Assembly (NCBI GenBank): GCA_025617375.2
Contig: JAMYGW020000004.1
Location: forward strand, 2,232,001-2,296,000
Length of the DNA: 64,000 nt
Source of the DNA: Acarospora socialis
Lineage: Eukaryota > Ascomycota > Lecanoromycetes > Acarosporales > Acarosporaceae
Direction: 5' to 3'
Shown here piece after piece: positions 47,526 through 57,980 of the stretch (position 1 is its first letter; every line of letters begins with the position of its first letter). The notes beneath the pieces were generated by a model. The model worked only from the letters and a program-made list of their open reading frames with translations. It was not told the DNA's origin and did not search any database. A program made the position numbers and the translations under genes.

Positions 47526-48601
47526 ATGTTTGGCTTGACGCCTGTGAAGAGCTGAGGAATTGGTTCAGCTTCGGGAGGGGTGGCGCCGGGCCGGGCCGGG
47601 CCGGGGGGAGGGTGCAGCGTTTGGCCGGAGCAACGGACGGGTCACATCGGTGGGATTGGTTTACGATGGAAAATACAACCTTGATAGCTAGACTGTCGCT
47701 TGAGGGCTACTGGGTGTGTCTACGGGTAGTCACAAGAGTCCCTGTCGAAATTCATCTCCCTACTAGAAACATAGTACTTAAATTTAAGCCACTGGCCCTC
47801 AACTCGACGATTTGATACCGTGCAATTTTCCATACAGAGGCCGTAGTCGTCTTAAGCTCTTATGCCATATTGCGCTAATGCATAAAAATCCCCGTTCCCC
47901 GACCTAGGTAGGTAGCTTTAGCTATATAACTATGGTAAAAACTATCACGCAAAAGGTCCCTACCGTAGCTCCCACCCCAGGGCCCCCTAACTTCAGGCGC
48001 TGTATAATAGTCCGACAGCTTTATGCATGATTCGTTCAGACTACTGAATACAAGATGCATATGAAACAGTGAGGCTCGCTCCAAATTGCTCAACGGCTCC
48101 CTCCGAGTTGCATTCTACAGTGTACTTCCTCTCCCATCGCGTCCGACGATCAGTGCAGAATGCATAGCAGGATCGCTTCGGAGACTTTTGCCCGAGTGGT
48201 CGGCCTCAAGGCCCGAGTCGGAATTTTGATTTCCCCGGCTACAATCCGGTGCATCAGGTATTGTACCTCACAGTATACAACACCAAGGGCAAAACACAAG
48301 TGACAAGACAGAGCAGTGATGGTGCAACCGGCGTTAGTGGAGGAATACCTCCCAAACTCCATCCACAGACGACCACCGAATTGCCTAATTGGGTAATGGG
48401 GATGGCATGAACCTGTGTGAATGCGGATGGAATGATGGGGCACCTGAAGCGTCGCCGATTCGGAGCCCAGCTTCTGTGCAATGCTTATCTCCTTGCGTGA
48501 CTTCTTACCCACACGTCTGCTCGGCTTTTGGTCACTAGATAAAATCACCTTCTGCTGTCAATCGTGTCTTCGAGCGCTGCTTTCTTCTGTTGGAATATAG
48601 C
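47526..48601. other. Intergenic beyond the P450 relic
   Basis: About 1.1 kb with no recognisable coding sequence. Several short open frames occur on the minus strand near 48150-48548 with no domain. It may be further decayed sequence, but no family could be assigned. Confidence 0.4.
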
Positions 48602-48967
48602 ATGAACTCAACGGATCAAGGACAGCCTTCGTATGCTGCATTCCATCAAGCAAACGGACACACGGTGCCAGTGAATTCGGAAATCACAATGTCGTCGAAC
48701 TCGGTAGAGCATGATCGGGAGCGAGGATCAACGTGTGTGACCGCTTCCGAAGCTCTCGACAGGGAAAAGGTGGAGGCAGATGCTGCGGCACGCAAGACAG
48801 ATGGGGGATCAGAGGTGCCGGCCATGTCCAAGGACAAGATATCCATCATCATGACCGCTCTGCTCTCAGCGTGCGTTGCTACTCTGGTCATTCTGGGGGC
48901 CGCTCGATTAGGGATTGGATATGAAACCGGATGGAGAAGGTCGAAGGAGTGGCGTAGAATAGACTGA
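48602..48967 (+). CDS. Small single-pass membrane protein, hypothetical
   Basis: A 121-residue frame with an ATG at 48602. The first about 80 residues are polar and rich in Ser, Glu and Asp. A hydrophobic segment follows (ISIIMTALLSACVATLVILG, about residues 82-101), then a short basic tail (GWRRSKEWRR). The segment loosely resembles the first helix of drug:H+ antiporters after their polar N-terminus, so it could be the stump of a transporter. It could equally be a genuine small protein or a chance frame. I do not recognise the gene. Confidence 0.35.
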   Translation: MNSTDQGQPSYAAFHQANGHTVPVNSEITMSSNSVEHDRERGSTCVTASEALDREKVEADAAARKTDGGSEVPAMSKDKISIIMTALLSACVATLVILGAARLGIGYETGWRRSKEWRRID

Positions 48968-49434
48968 ATGCGGTCATGGATGAGGAGCAGAGCAGCGCAG
49001 GATGAGAACAGAGAGCTGCATCAAGATTATACCTAGGTGTCTTTCATTTCGGTAGCATAGCATCTTCGGAATCGTCGAAGGTGATGATATACAATGCCAT
49101 CAATGCCATCCAACACCAACCAACCGCTTCCTGCACCATGGCCGGGTGCAATACTCAGACTCGCAGCTGAGGATGGGATGAAAGAGTATTGACAACTTGC
49201 TCCCTATGTCGGACGCTCATATATTGGGGAGATACAGCGCCAGACGGCACCAGTCACCGCAGACATATCCAGGAAAGAGTGTAACAGTGCTATCTGGTCG
49301 CTTTGAGAAAAATCATAGGCTTCTCCGGCCCACAGCCAATCTTACACCGAAAAAACAGCGAGAGACTGTAGTCCAGACGTTCATTGCAATGCAAAGGCTA
49401 TCTCCAGCTTCTATCAGGTCCCACCCCAAGGTCT
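48968..49434. other. Intergenic
   Basis: No gene was recognised. It lies between the 3' end of the small membrane protein frame and the 3' end of the F-box-like gene. Confidence 0.4.
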
Positions 49435-51117
49435 TTACCACGACCCATTTTCGCGACTCCATGTGGAGACTTTTCCTCTCGAGGCGCTGTCGTAGTGCTC
49501 GCCCATGACTCGTCGCTCAAGGATCCGCTCCTGATGATCGCGAAGATCATGCTTAAGATGGTCCAATGGCCAAGCCAGATGAACGAACAGGTCTTGTAGA
49601 CCCTTTAACGCAATCATTGGCTCTATGAGTCGCTGATACACGCGCCACATCTCCGCTTCGGAAATGTAATTTAGTACTCCATGCGCATATGCAAAGAGAA
49701 CGCTATGAATATTACTAGCCATGTCGATGGTAAGTCTCAACCTCGAGACATTAGTAGTGTGAGCTATGAAGTCGATAGTGTCCAGCCAATCTTGGGATGA
49801 TTTCTTGCCAGGACATAAAAGGTTGGTGTTACAAGCCGGGAACAGCCACCCAATAGAGCGTAGATATCTGAACGCATGCTGTGGGAAACGTGGGAGAAAT
49901 TCTGAGAGCCCTGCGTCCGAATGGGTTATGGGGGAGTACGCATGATAACTGCTGTTTGGTATGATGGCAAAGTGATTCCTTGAGTAAAATATACGCATAG
50001 CATCCTCTCGCATCTTGTGACTAACTTGAAACTTCTCAATAGGCATCGTCCAGCAGCCACATTCAGCAGTGAAGGCCGCATGTACGAAAGGACAACAACA
50101 GGCCTCAGAGAATTCGGAGCAAGTCTCGCAATAGATCAAAGGAGCCAGGCCAGAAACGGAATTCCATTGCAGGTCATAAGGTGCGACAAGGTCGGTATAA
50201 CCTAGAATGTGCTGTTGAATCTCTTCTGGTAGATCTGTAAACCGAAAGACGGATTCCAGATAGTCCATCGGCCGGCCAGTCACGCGAGCGATGGTCAACT
50301 CCGCCAAGCGTCGAAGCTTATGACAGGGTCTCTGACCGAGACGAAGCGAACAATCTTTCAATGTTGGCAGCCCCAGTAAAGGCTTGACAACCTCTTTTGC
50401 AGTCTCGTAATCCACAGTATCGCACAGGACGGTCAGTCTCATCTGCGATTGTATGATGTGTGTACCAATGTAGCCGCATAGGCGACTCCACTCTGATATA
50501 ACTGATCTGTCATAACGAGATATCCTGCTTAATGGCTTATCGTGGCCGGAGGCCGGATGATCGATGCAGTTGTTACGTACGTGACGCGGTACTAGAAAGG
50601 CCTCAGAATCTCTGAAGCATCGGCAGGCGGTTAGGCCGACACAGAGAGAGCCCATTGATGCCAGGGCTTTTGGATCCAGTCTTTGAAGCGAGAGGAGGCC
50701 CTTAGGTTTAGTTCGACAGATCCTGAACTTGTTCTTCGAGTAAAGAATTGACATAACCTCGGCAGATATGACACGAGAGACATAGAGAAGCCGGTACGGC
50801 AGTGGCTCACACGAACAGTCCCCTGCGGCCATTATTTGTCTCTCTTCTCCTCTGGATATTTTGTTGCGGTTAAAGCATTTGAAAGCACCCACATCGCTGT
50901 AATCTACTCGCTTAGGACGGTAAAAGCAGCCGAGTCGATCTTCGTCCTTGACTGCTGGATCGGAGTTGAGGTCGATCGAACAATCGCGAACAAGACCTGC
51001 GAGGACGTAGACACGATACCGGACATCATAGGGAAGATCAAGGAAGGAGAGCCTCGAGGTAGGAGGTTTGGGCTTGTGCGTTGTCTCGAAGTATTGGTGC
51101 AGCGTCACTTGCTTCAT
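49435..51117 (-). CDS. F-box-like protein with two F-box-type motifs
   Basis: A single 560-residue frame without introns. The N-terminus has FLDLPYDVRYRVYVLAGLV, and a second similar motif, FTDLPEEIQQHILGYTDLV, appears near residue 290. Each is followed by a region with Cys-rich patches (CETCSEFSEACCCPF) and the YSRNHF/YSKNKFRI strand typical of fungal F-box-like proteins of unknown target. The duplicated layout suggests an internal duplication of one F-box plus leucine-rich-like module. F-box proteins normally recruit substrates to SCF ubiquitin ligases; fungal genomes carry many fast-evolving members. It faces away from the small gene upstream and follows the HNH gene in the same direction. 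Confidence 0.65.
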   Translation of the reverse strand: MKQVTLHQYFETTHKPKPPTSRLSFLDLPYDVRYRVYVLAGLVRDCSIDLNSDPAVKDEDRLGCFYRPKRVDYSDVGAFKCFNRNKISRGEERQIMAAGDCSCEPLPYRLLYVSRVISAEVMSILYSKNKFRICRTKPKGLLSLQRLDPKALASMGSLCVGLTACRCFRDSEAFLVPRHVRNNCIDHPASGHDKPLSRISRYDRSVISEWSRLCGYIGTHIIQSQMRLTVLCDTVDYETAKEVVKPLLGLPTLKDCSLRLGQRPCHKLRRLAELTIARVTGRPMDYLESVFRFTDLPEEIQQHILGYTDLVAPYDLQWNSVSGLAPLIYCETCSEFSEACCCPFVHAAFTAECGCWTMPIEKFQVSHKMREDAMRIFYSRNHFAIIPNSSYHAYSPITHSDAGLSEFLPRFPQHAFRYLRSIGWLFPACNTNLLCPGKKSSQDWLDTIDFIAHTTNVSRLRLTIDMASNIHSVLFAYAHGVLNYISEAEMWRVYQRLIEPMIALKGLQDLFVHLAWPLDHLKHDLRDHQERILERRVMGEHYDSASRGKVSTWSRENGSW

Positions 51118-51535
51118 TTTGTCAAGAACGTGCAGTGGAACGAATCCTCTATAGCTGACTATATAAGGAGTTGTTGGGTAAACGGGTAAGTGAAAGGATG
51201 AGGCAAGTCAGTCCTGTCAGGGATGCATTTTGCACGTGGAATGCCTACCGTAACAACCATGCCGGTTGTATGCAAGGCAGCCAGAACTACATGACTTCAT
51301 GGCAACTTAACGGAAACACAATCGTAGTAGAATAGCTGCTATGGAGAAAATATTTGAATTCGGATATATTTTGGATGTCTGCCAACACCACAACAGGCTT
51401 ACTAATCATACTGAGAGGTTGTAGTATTACGACCTATCCCGTATAAGTACACAACCTACCCTGCCTTGCAAGGCCTGCTGGCTGATATGGTCAGATGACT
51501 GCCCGGTCCGCGTTGCTGCCTTGTCTTGAAAATTC
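51118..51535. other. Intergenic
   Basis: 418 bp between the start of the F-box-like gene and the 3' end of the HNH gene, both on the minus strand; presumably the F-box-like promoter. Nothing specific was seen. Confidence 0.45.
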
Positions 51536-52507
51536 CTAGAAGCCGGCAAGACGACTGAACAATTCGATTTCCATCCGTTTTGCAGCTATTGGACCGTTCA
51601 ATATCTCACCCATGATATCTGAACCAGGCGGGAAATCATTCTCAAAGGCTGCTTCACCAGCACCTCTCATGTTTCCCAACACCGCCTGTCTGAAGTGCCA
51701 ACGTAAAAGTGACTCCGAAGGTCCATCAGGACGATCCACAAATCTGCGATCGATGTATCTGCCAGCAATACGCTTCACATCACGTTGGAAGGATACTACC
51801 TTGAAGTTATCCTAGAATATTATTAGCCACTGAGCTTTTGTATTGAAAATAGCCTGAGGGATTATAGATACATCAGGATTGATCGAAATAAAGTAGTCAT
51901 CAAATAGTTTGTGAACACCAGTTTCGAGCAAGAGACCGTTCTGGACAGAGTTCATCGATTCTTCATCAGCTGAGGGATTGGTGATCCTGCGTTGGAGGTT
52001 GTCTCGAAGCCAGATATCTTTATTTGCAAGTGGGAATATATGCGCGGTTTCTAGGTTACTCCACAGGTCCGCCTTAGCGCTGATTGGTTCCTCTTCGGTG
52101 ATAATGCAACAACCGTCTCTGAGCCGAACTGCATCGCGAAAGGCATTGGTATGCGTTCCACTGGCAGGTGAGATTGTGCGGGGGAGCCATTCCTCATTAT
52201 TGACCGAGATTCCACCTTTTTGATAATTTAGCCAGAGAACTAAAAATGAGTTTCCCATGTCCCACTCACCTGATGTCACAATGAAATACTTTCCAGGTTG
52301 AAGCGAGGTACTATCTCTCTCGATGACAGTATTGCTCTCATGGCGCAAGCGAATGTGGGCAGTGCAGATGAACAATATGTCGACCATCTGATAGAAATTC
52401 GCGTTCGTGAGCCCCTGGGTTGATATGAGACCTCCTAGTACCTTGTCTGGACTGTTGGCATCATAAATAAACACGTTGCGTCCTATTGACCGGCTGGGGT
52501 GAGGCAT
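51536..52507 (-). CDS. Fungal HNH-endonuclease-domain protein
   Basis: Three exons (complement): 52270-52507, 51872-52215, 51536-51811; 285 residues. The N-terminal part (SIGRNVFIYDANSPDKVLGG) is followed by WLPRTISPASGTHTNAFRDA, a CCIITEEE strand, then ETAHIFPLA and NGLLLETGVHKLFDDYFISI. The H...N...H spacing is that of the fungal HNH family common in ascomycete genomes. These are predicted metal-dependent nucleases, but their biological role is poorly known. The first intron (52216-52269, 54 bp) is in frame and stop-free; I spliced it because a consensus gtgagt donor and CTAAA branch are present and the join gives VTSGGISVNNEEW. The second intron is phase 0 and 60 bp. Confidence 0.78.
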
Positions 52508-53811
52508 GCTGTGCTATGCGAGATGTGGATAAAGGCGCAGCAAAGGCGGAGGTCTTGAACGGGCTCGGCAAGTCAGGGGCGGGGCGGGATTTCCCGTCAA
52601 CAGAGTACCTCACTTCCTGTCCTCGTCCATACACGAACCTAGGCTGCAAATTGTAGGCCCAAATATTCGGCTCATACATATACTTCAAACCATCTCCCAC
52701 TGCACGAGGCATACATCATAATGACTTCTTGGCCTTGTGAGCACGTTTCATGCCTAACTAGGTGGTGGTAATCGAAGGGTGAAGAGGAAGCTATTCGGAT
52801 GACGACCTACAGGCTTGTTTTATTCGGCATTCAGCTCGGTCGAAAAATGGCGGGGCCCGATTACACACATGTTGTCAACGAGACTGAGAATATCATCGGA
52901 CAGTTTAGCTCTGATGTTGAGAGAAGGCTGCCTGGGCCAGTGACCTGCTTGTTATTACGAGCACAAGAAAGTATAGGGCGCAGCCGCACCCTTCGTACCA
53001 ACGTCATTATACTTGAACCCACAGACATTGAGTTGGATCAATTTCGAAGGCTCAGCTTTGGGTTACTGCGCGGGAAGCTCGACCCAGTTGTAGAGGAAAC
53101 AATTGTGATTGTTTGATATGGGGTTTCTATAAGATACCAATGATCATTTGATCTAAGGCCCAGGTGAGACTACAATTGTTATTACAAGACAAGCCTGACT
53201 CGAGATTCTTGAGTGCAGTATGCTTAGAGGAAAATGATGCAGTTGCTGCCTGAAATGGTACAGATGTTATATGAACAATCTCTGTTTTTCTGACCCAATT
53301 CAGTGTCCCAAGCTCTCTTGCTTGAATTTTCAATTGTACGGAGTATATCACGTGCAGACATCAGGGATTCAATGTCATCAGAACGGGCTTCTTGAATCGG
53401 AACCTTGTACATACAAAGACAAAACCTGAACAACATTAAGAAAGTTACTAATAAGCTATACGAGTGGTATCTTGTAATGGTATGAAGGCGAATAAACAAA
53501 TCCTCCGCCACCCCAAGGTAAATTTAGGGATGAATCCAACATTAACAAAAGTCGTGGGGTGTTTGTTATTCGCCTTCGTACAAGTACAAGTCCGAGGGGG
53601 ATATGGTATGCTTACCTGTTCGCGTACCTATACCCGCCCGGACTTGTGCTATTGCATACCCAGCCGTGCATGGCCTGACTGGCCGATGGGGCCAGATGCA
53701 GGCTTGCATTGTTCTTGTTGGCACGTCTTCTTCTGTGTCCTCATCAGCAGCTGAACACCAGACTCACTCATATGCTAAAGTCAAGGTACTGTTTACTCAA
53801 ACTTTCCCAGC
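52508..53811. other. Intergenic with one small open frame
   Basis: 1.3 kb between the divergent HNH and HET genes. It contains the 105-codon frame at 52799-53116 listed separately and otherwise nothing recognised. Confidence 0.45.
52799..53116 (+). CDS. Hypothetical 105-residue protein
   Basis: Open frame from an ATG at 52799. It has an amphipathic middle and a hydrophobic C-terminal end (LDPVVEETIVIV). No domain, signal peptide or intron is evident. It sits between the divergent HNH and HET genes. It may be a relic of a longer gene or a chance frame; I do not recognise it. Confidence 0.25.
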   Translation: MTTYRLVLFGIQLGRKMAGPDYTHVVNETENIIGQFSSDVERRLPGPVTCLLLRAQESIGRSRTLRTNVIILEPTDIELDQFRRLSFGLLRGKLDPVVEETIVIV

Positions 53812-54915
53812 ATGCGTCTACTTCGTACCAAATCCTTAAAATTCGAAGAGTTCTTCGACAGCAACATCCCAGAGTATGCGATCTTGTCGCATCGATGGGA
53901 GGGGAAAGAAATATCTTTCCAAGAGTTTCAGAAAAGCAAGAAGAAAAGCGGAGCCGGCTTCTCGAAAATCAAGAAGTTCTGCTCCCTGGCGAAAAGTAAA
54001 GGCTTCGAATGGGTCTGGATCGACACGTGCTGCATCGACAAAAAGAGCAGTGCTGAGCTCTCCGAGGCGATCAATTCGATGTATCGTTGGTACGAAAACG
54101 CTGTGGCGTGCTACGCTTATCTATCCGATGTGGTATGGGAGGCTGGGGATACCCTGAGGTCCCTTGCAAGCTTCAGGCAGAGCGTATGGTTCACGCGTGG
54201 ATGGACGCTTCAAGAGCTTCTGGCGCCTTCGACTGTTATCTTTCTCGACAGTAGATGGGAGCTCATCGGGGATAAGGACGATTTGTTGAATGATATCTCG
54301 GCCATGACAGGGATTACAGCCTATAACCTGAATCATCCGCACCCGGCGAGTGTGGCAACAAAGATGAGCTGGGCCTCAAAAAGGAAGACCAGCAGAATAG
54401 AGGATGTGGCTTACTGCTTGATGGGTGTATTCGACATCAATATGCCGCTGCTCTACGGCGAAGGCAGAAATGCTTTTCGCAGACTCCAGCTGGAGATGAT
54501 CAAAAAGTCATCTGACGAGTCAATCTTCGCCTGGAAAAACCCATTTCCATTCTGTCAGCTGCTCGCCCCCCAGCCCAGCTCATTTGCAGAGTCTGGGAAT
54601 ATCCTCCGTCGAGAATTTTCGGTCAGACCTCCGTATTCGATGACCAACAAAGGTCTGCAATTCCACGTACCATGTTCAGCAATCAAACAAGGCACCATCA
54701 CACTCCCCCTTAACTGTTGGAAATCGCACTCTGGAACCATTCATCGTATCGTGATTACCTTGAAACGGGACGACTCTCGTTCTCGCTCTCGTTGGTTCAG
54801 AGTGAATGCTGACGAATTGTGTCACGTGGATTATCGAGAAATCGATGATGAATGGAAGGAAGGAAACACAGAAATTATCTATATACAAACGAAAATGTTG
54901 TACGGTATCGAGTAG
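53812..54915 (+). CDS. HET-domain (heterokaryon incompatibility) protein
   Basis: A single 367-residue exon. The HET domain occupies roughly residues 1-170: AILSHRWEGKEISFQEF, then WVWIDTCCIDKKSSAELSEA, INSMYRWYENAVACYAYLSD and WFTRGWTLQELLAPSTVIFL. After it comes the usual companion region, with ASKRKTSRIEDVAYCLMGVF and MPLLYGEGRNAFRRLQLEMI. No NACHT, ankyrin or WD40 repeats follow, so this is a stand-alone HET protein. HET domains trigger programmed cell death after non-self recognition between hyphae; the domain is TIR-related. The frame starts at the domain's normal first residues (MRLLRTKSL), which supports the ATG at 53812. Confidence 0.92.
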   Translation: MRLLRTKSLKFEEFFDSNIPEYAILSHRWEGKEISFQEFQKSKKKSGAGFSKIKKFCSLAKSKGFEWVWIDTCCIDKKSSAELSEAINSMYRWYENAVACYAYLSDVVWEAGDTLRSLASFRQSVWFTRGWTLQELLAPSTVIFLDSRWELIGDKDDLLNDISAMTGITAYNLNHPHPASVATKMSWASKRKTSRIEDVAYCLMGVFDINMPLLYGEGRNAFRRLQLEMIKKSSDESIFAWKNPFPFCQLLAPQPSSFAESGNILRREFSVRPPYSMTNKGLQFHVPCSAIKQGTITLPLNCWKSHSGTIHRIVITLKRDDSRSRSRWFRVNADELCHVDYREIDDEWKEGNTEIIYIQTKMLYGIE

Positions 54916-56060
54916 TAATGAGGCACGTCAGAAACCAAGACAACTGGAGAGGTGAGTACTCAGCCTCAAATTACTGCAGCGATTGTACACCATGAAGCTG
55001 ATAGTTCATGCTTCATCTCAGTTGTGGTCCTCTCTGGTCTTGATCCCAATGACCCAAAAGCACTGAGACTAGGCAGTGAGACTACCTATAGATACACGCT
55101 GAGACGGTCGTTGTTAGCCTGGGGGTTGGTCGCGTGAAATCCTTTCTCTGCTTCCTCGAATCCGGCTTTCAAGGCTCTAGCTTCCCAGCCTACGTTCTTA
55201 TCACCATAGGCGGCTCAGAACTCCTCCCGTGCCCGACAAACAATGTTACAGCGTCCTGAGAGTCCCCCGCAAGGCCCGTCCTTCCTTCAAGATATCACTA
55301 GCAAATACGCACGCAACAGCGGAGTGAGCCAAGTCAGTGCTGCAATCCTCCGACCACAATCCGCTACATAACTAACCCTTGCCAGCAGAGCAGCAGCGTT
55401 ACCATCAAGCATAGCAAGTCTCAACTGGCGGCATCCATCATCGTAAAGAGGAGGCAAATGAGCAGGCAAGAGAGCAGGCAAGAGAGCAGGCAAGAGAGCA
55501 GGCAGGAGAGCAGGCAAGAGAGCAGGCAGGAGAGCAGGCAAGAGAGCAGGCAAGAGAGCAGGCAGGAGAGCAGGCAAGAGAGCAGGCAAGAGAGCAGGCA
55601 GGAGAGCAGGCAGGAGAGCAGGCAAGAGAGCAGGCAAGAGAGCAGGCAAGAGAGCAGGCAAGAGAGCAGGCAAGAGAGCAGGCAAGAGAGCAGGCAAGAG
55701 AGCAGGCAAGAGAGCAGGCAAGAGAGCAGGCAAGAGAGCAGGCAGGAGAGCAGGCACAGCACTGACCATACCCCCATCTCACCGCCATTCCATCTTCGCG
55801 CAACTAGACAATCATTCATATTCTCCCCTTCTATCATTGAACTGAGAGAATTAGATAGACACAATAGACGCCAGCACCCGATCTCGCAACAGCCTGGAAT
55901 GTCTGGATTGTGAAAAGCACGCACGACCGAGCCGCAACCACGTATTTCGTACATGGAAATCCCCCCACACACGCAACACCCCAATGCCTTCCACACGCAT
56001 GCGTGCCGATCCTCCTTCCACAATCCCAAGCCCGCTCCAACACACACGCACAGACACCCC
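54916..56060. other. Intergenic, HET 3' flank to SAR1 3' end, with minisatellite
   Basis: No gene was recognised. Apart from the minisatellite, the sequence has C-rich tracts near 55950-56060. Confidence 0.5.
55461..55756. repeat. 12-bp minisatellite, about 24-25 units
   Basis: Unit agcaggcaagag, with a variant agcaggcaggag mixed through the array. Because the unit is a multiple of three without stops, several frames on both strands stay open (Arg-Gln-Glu-Ser on the + strand; Leu-Leu-Pro-Ala, Cys-Leu-Leu-Ser or Ala-Cys-Ser-Leu on the - strand). It lies between the HET and SAR1 genes. Confidence 0.95.
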
Positions 56061-57208
<1,148 letters not shown>

Positions 57209-57980
57209 GGCTTGGCTTGGCTGCTTCGTTTGGAGTATTGCGTTTGATATGGAATATGTGTCTGGGGCGGAGAGGTCGTTGATTGTAGTGATGGAATCGG
57301 TTTCTAGTTTCTGGAGGTTGGCTTGTTTGGGTGGGAAAGATTTGGTGAATGTGAATGTGAATGCAGAAAGTTGGCGTGGGAACTTGCGGCTCTGGTTGGC
57401 GTGTGTGGATGAAGCCTGCACGGTTGCGATTCGTCGGGATGGCTATGGGACAGATCTACGTTGTACGGATGCGATCTTGGCACGCGATGGCTTTGGCAGG
57501 GTATTTCCAATCTACATGAATTGGGTTTTAAATTTTGAGAGGTGTTTGAGGGCTCGGTCTCAAGGGTTGGTGGCTGTTGTATTAACGGCAGCACTTGTTG
57601 ATACTGAAGGTGCAGGAGCGAGCGGAGAAGGATAAGGATCAGTGTGAGGACATGACGATACCGTCAAATATGAAATGTGTCAAACTATCAATGTCATATA
57701 TCTATTTACAAGAAATATAAAGCTCTCTGTCTTTAACATGATCCATCAAAAAGTGCCACCGGTCGTAAGTCATTAGCCCCCTGCTATGCATTGACCAACA
57801 AAAGAAGAAAGAAATAACGAATATGCCCAGTGCATGCTGGGCAGATGTAAGTAATTACGAGAAAGATAAAGACATCGTCCGTCACGGGTTACCATGTAAT
57901 AGCCAGCCAATTCAAGAGTGCAATGGATGTGACGCTAATGCGATGTTACTGATGGAAAAATCATGTGTGGCAAGCACCTT
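57209..57980. other. Intergenic, SAR1 promoter side
   Basis: 772 bp upstream of SAR1 and downstream of the DUF2457-type gene. A 167-codon open frame crossing SAR1 exon 1 on the opposite strand looks spurious. Nothing else was recognised. Confidence 0.45.

Noticed and set aside
55458-55913. 151-codon frame of Arg-Gln-Glu-Ser repeats, and three long minus-strand repeat frames
   Set aside because: All are translations of the same 12-bp minisatellite; several frames on both strands are open at once, so openness is no evidence of coding.
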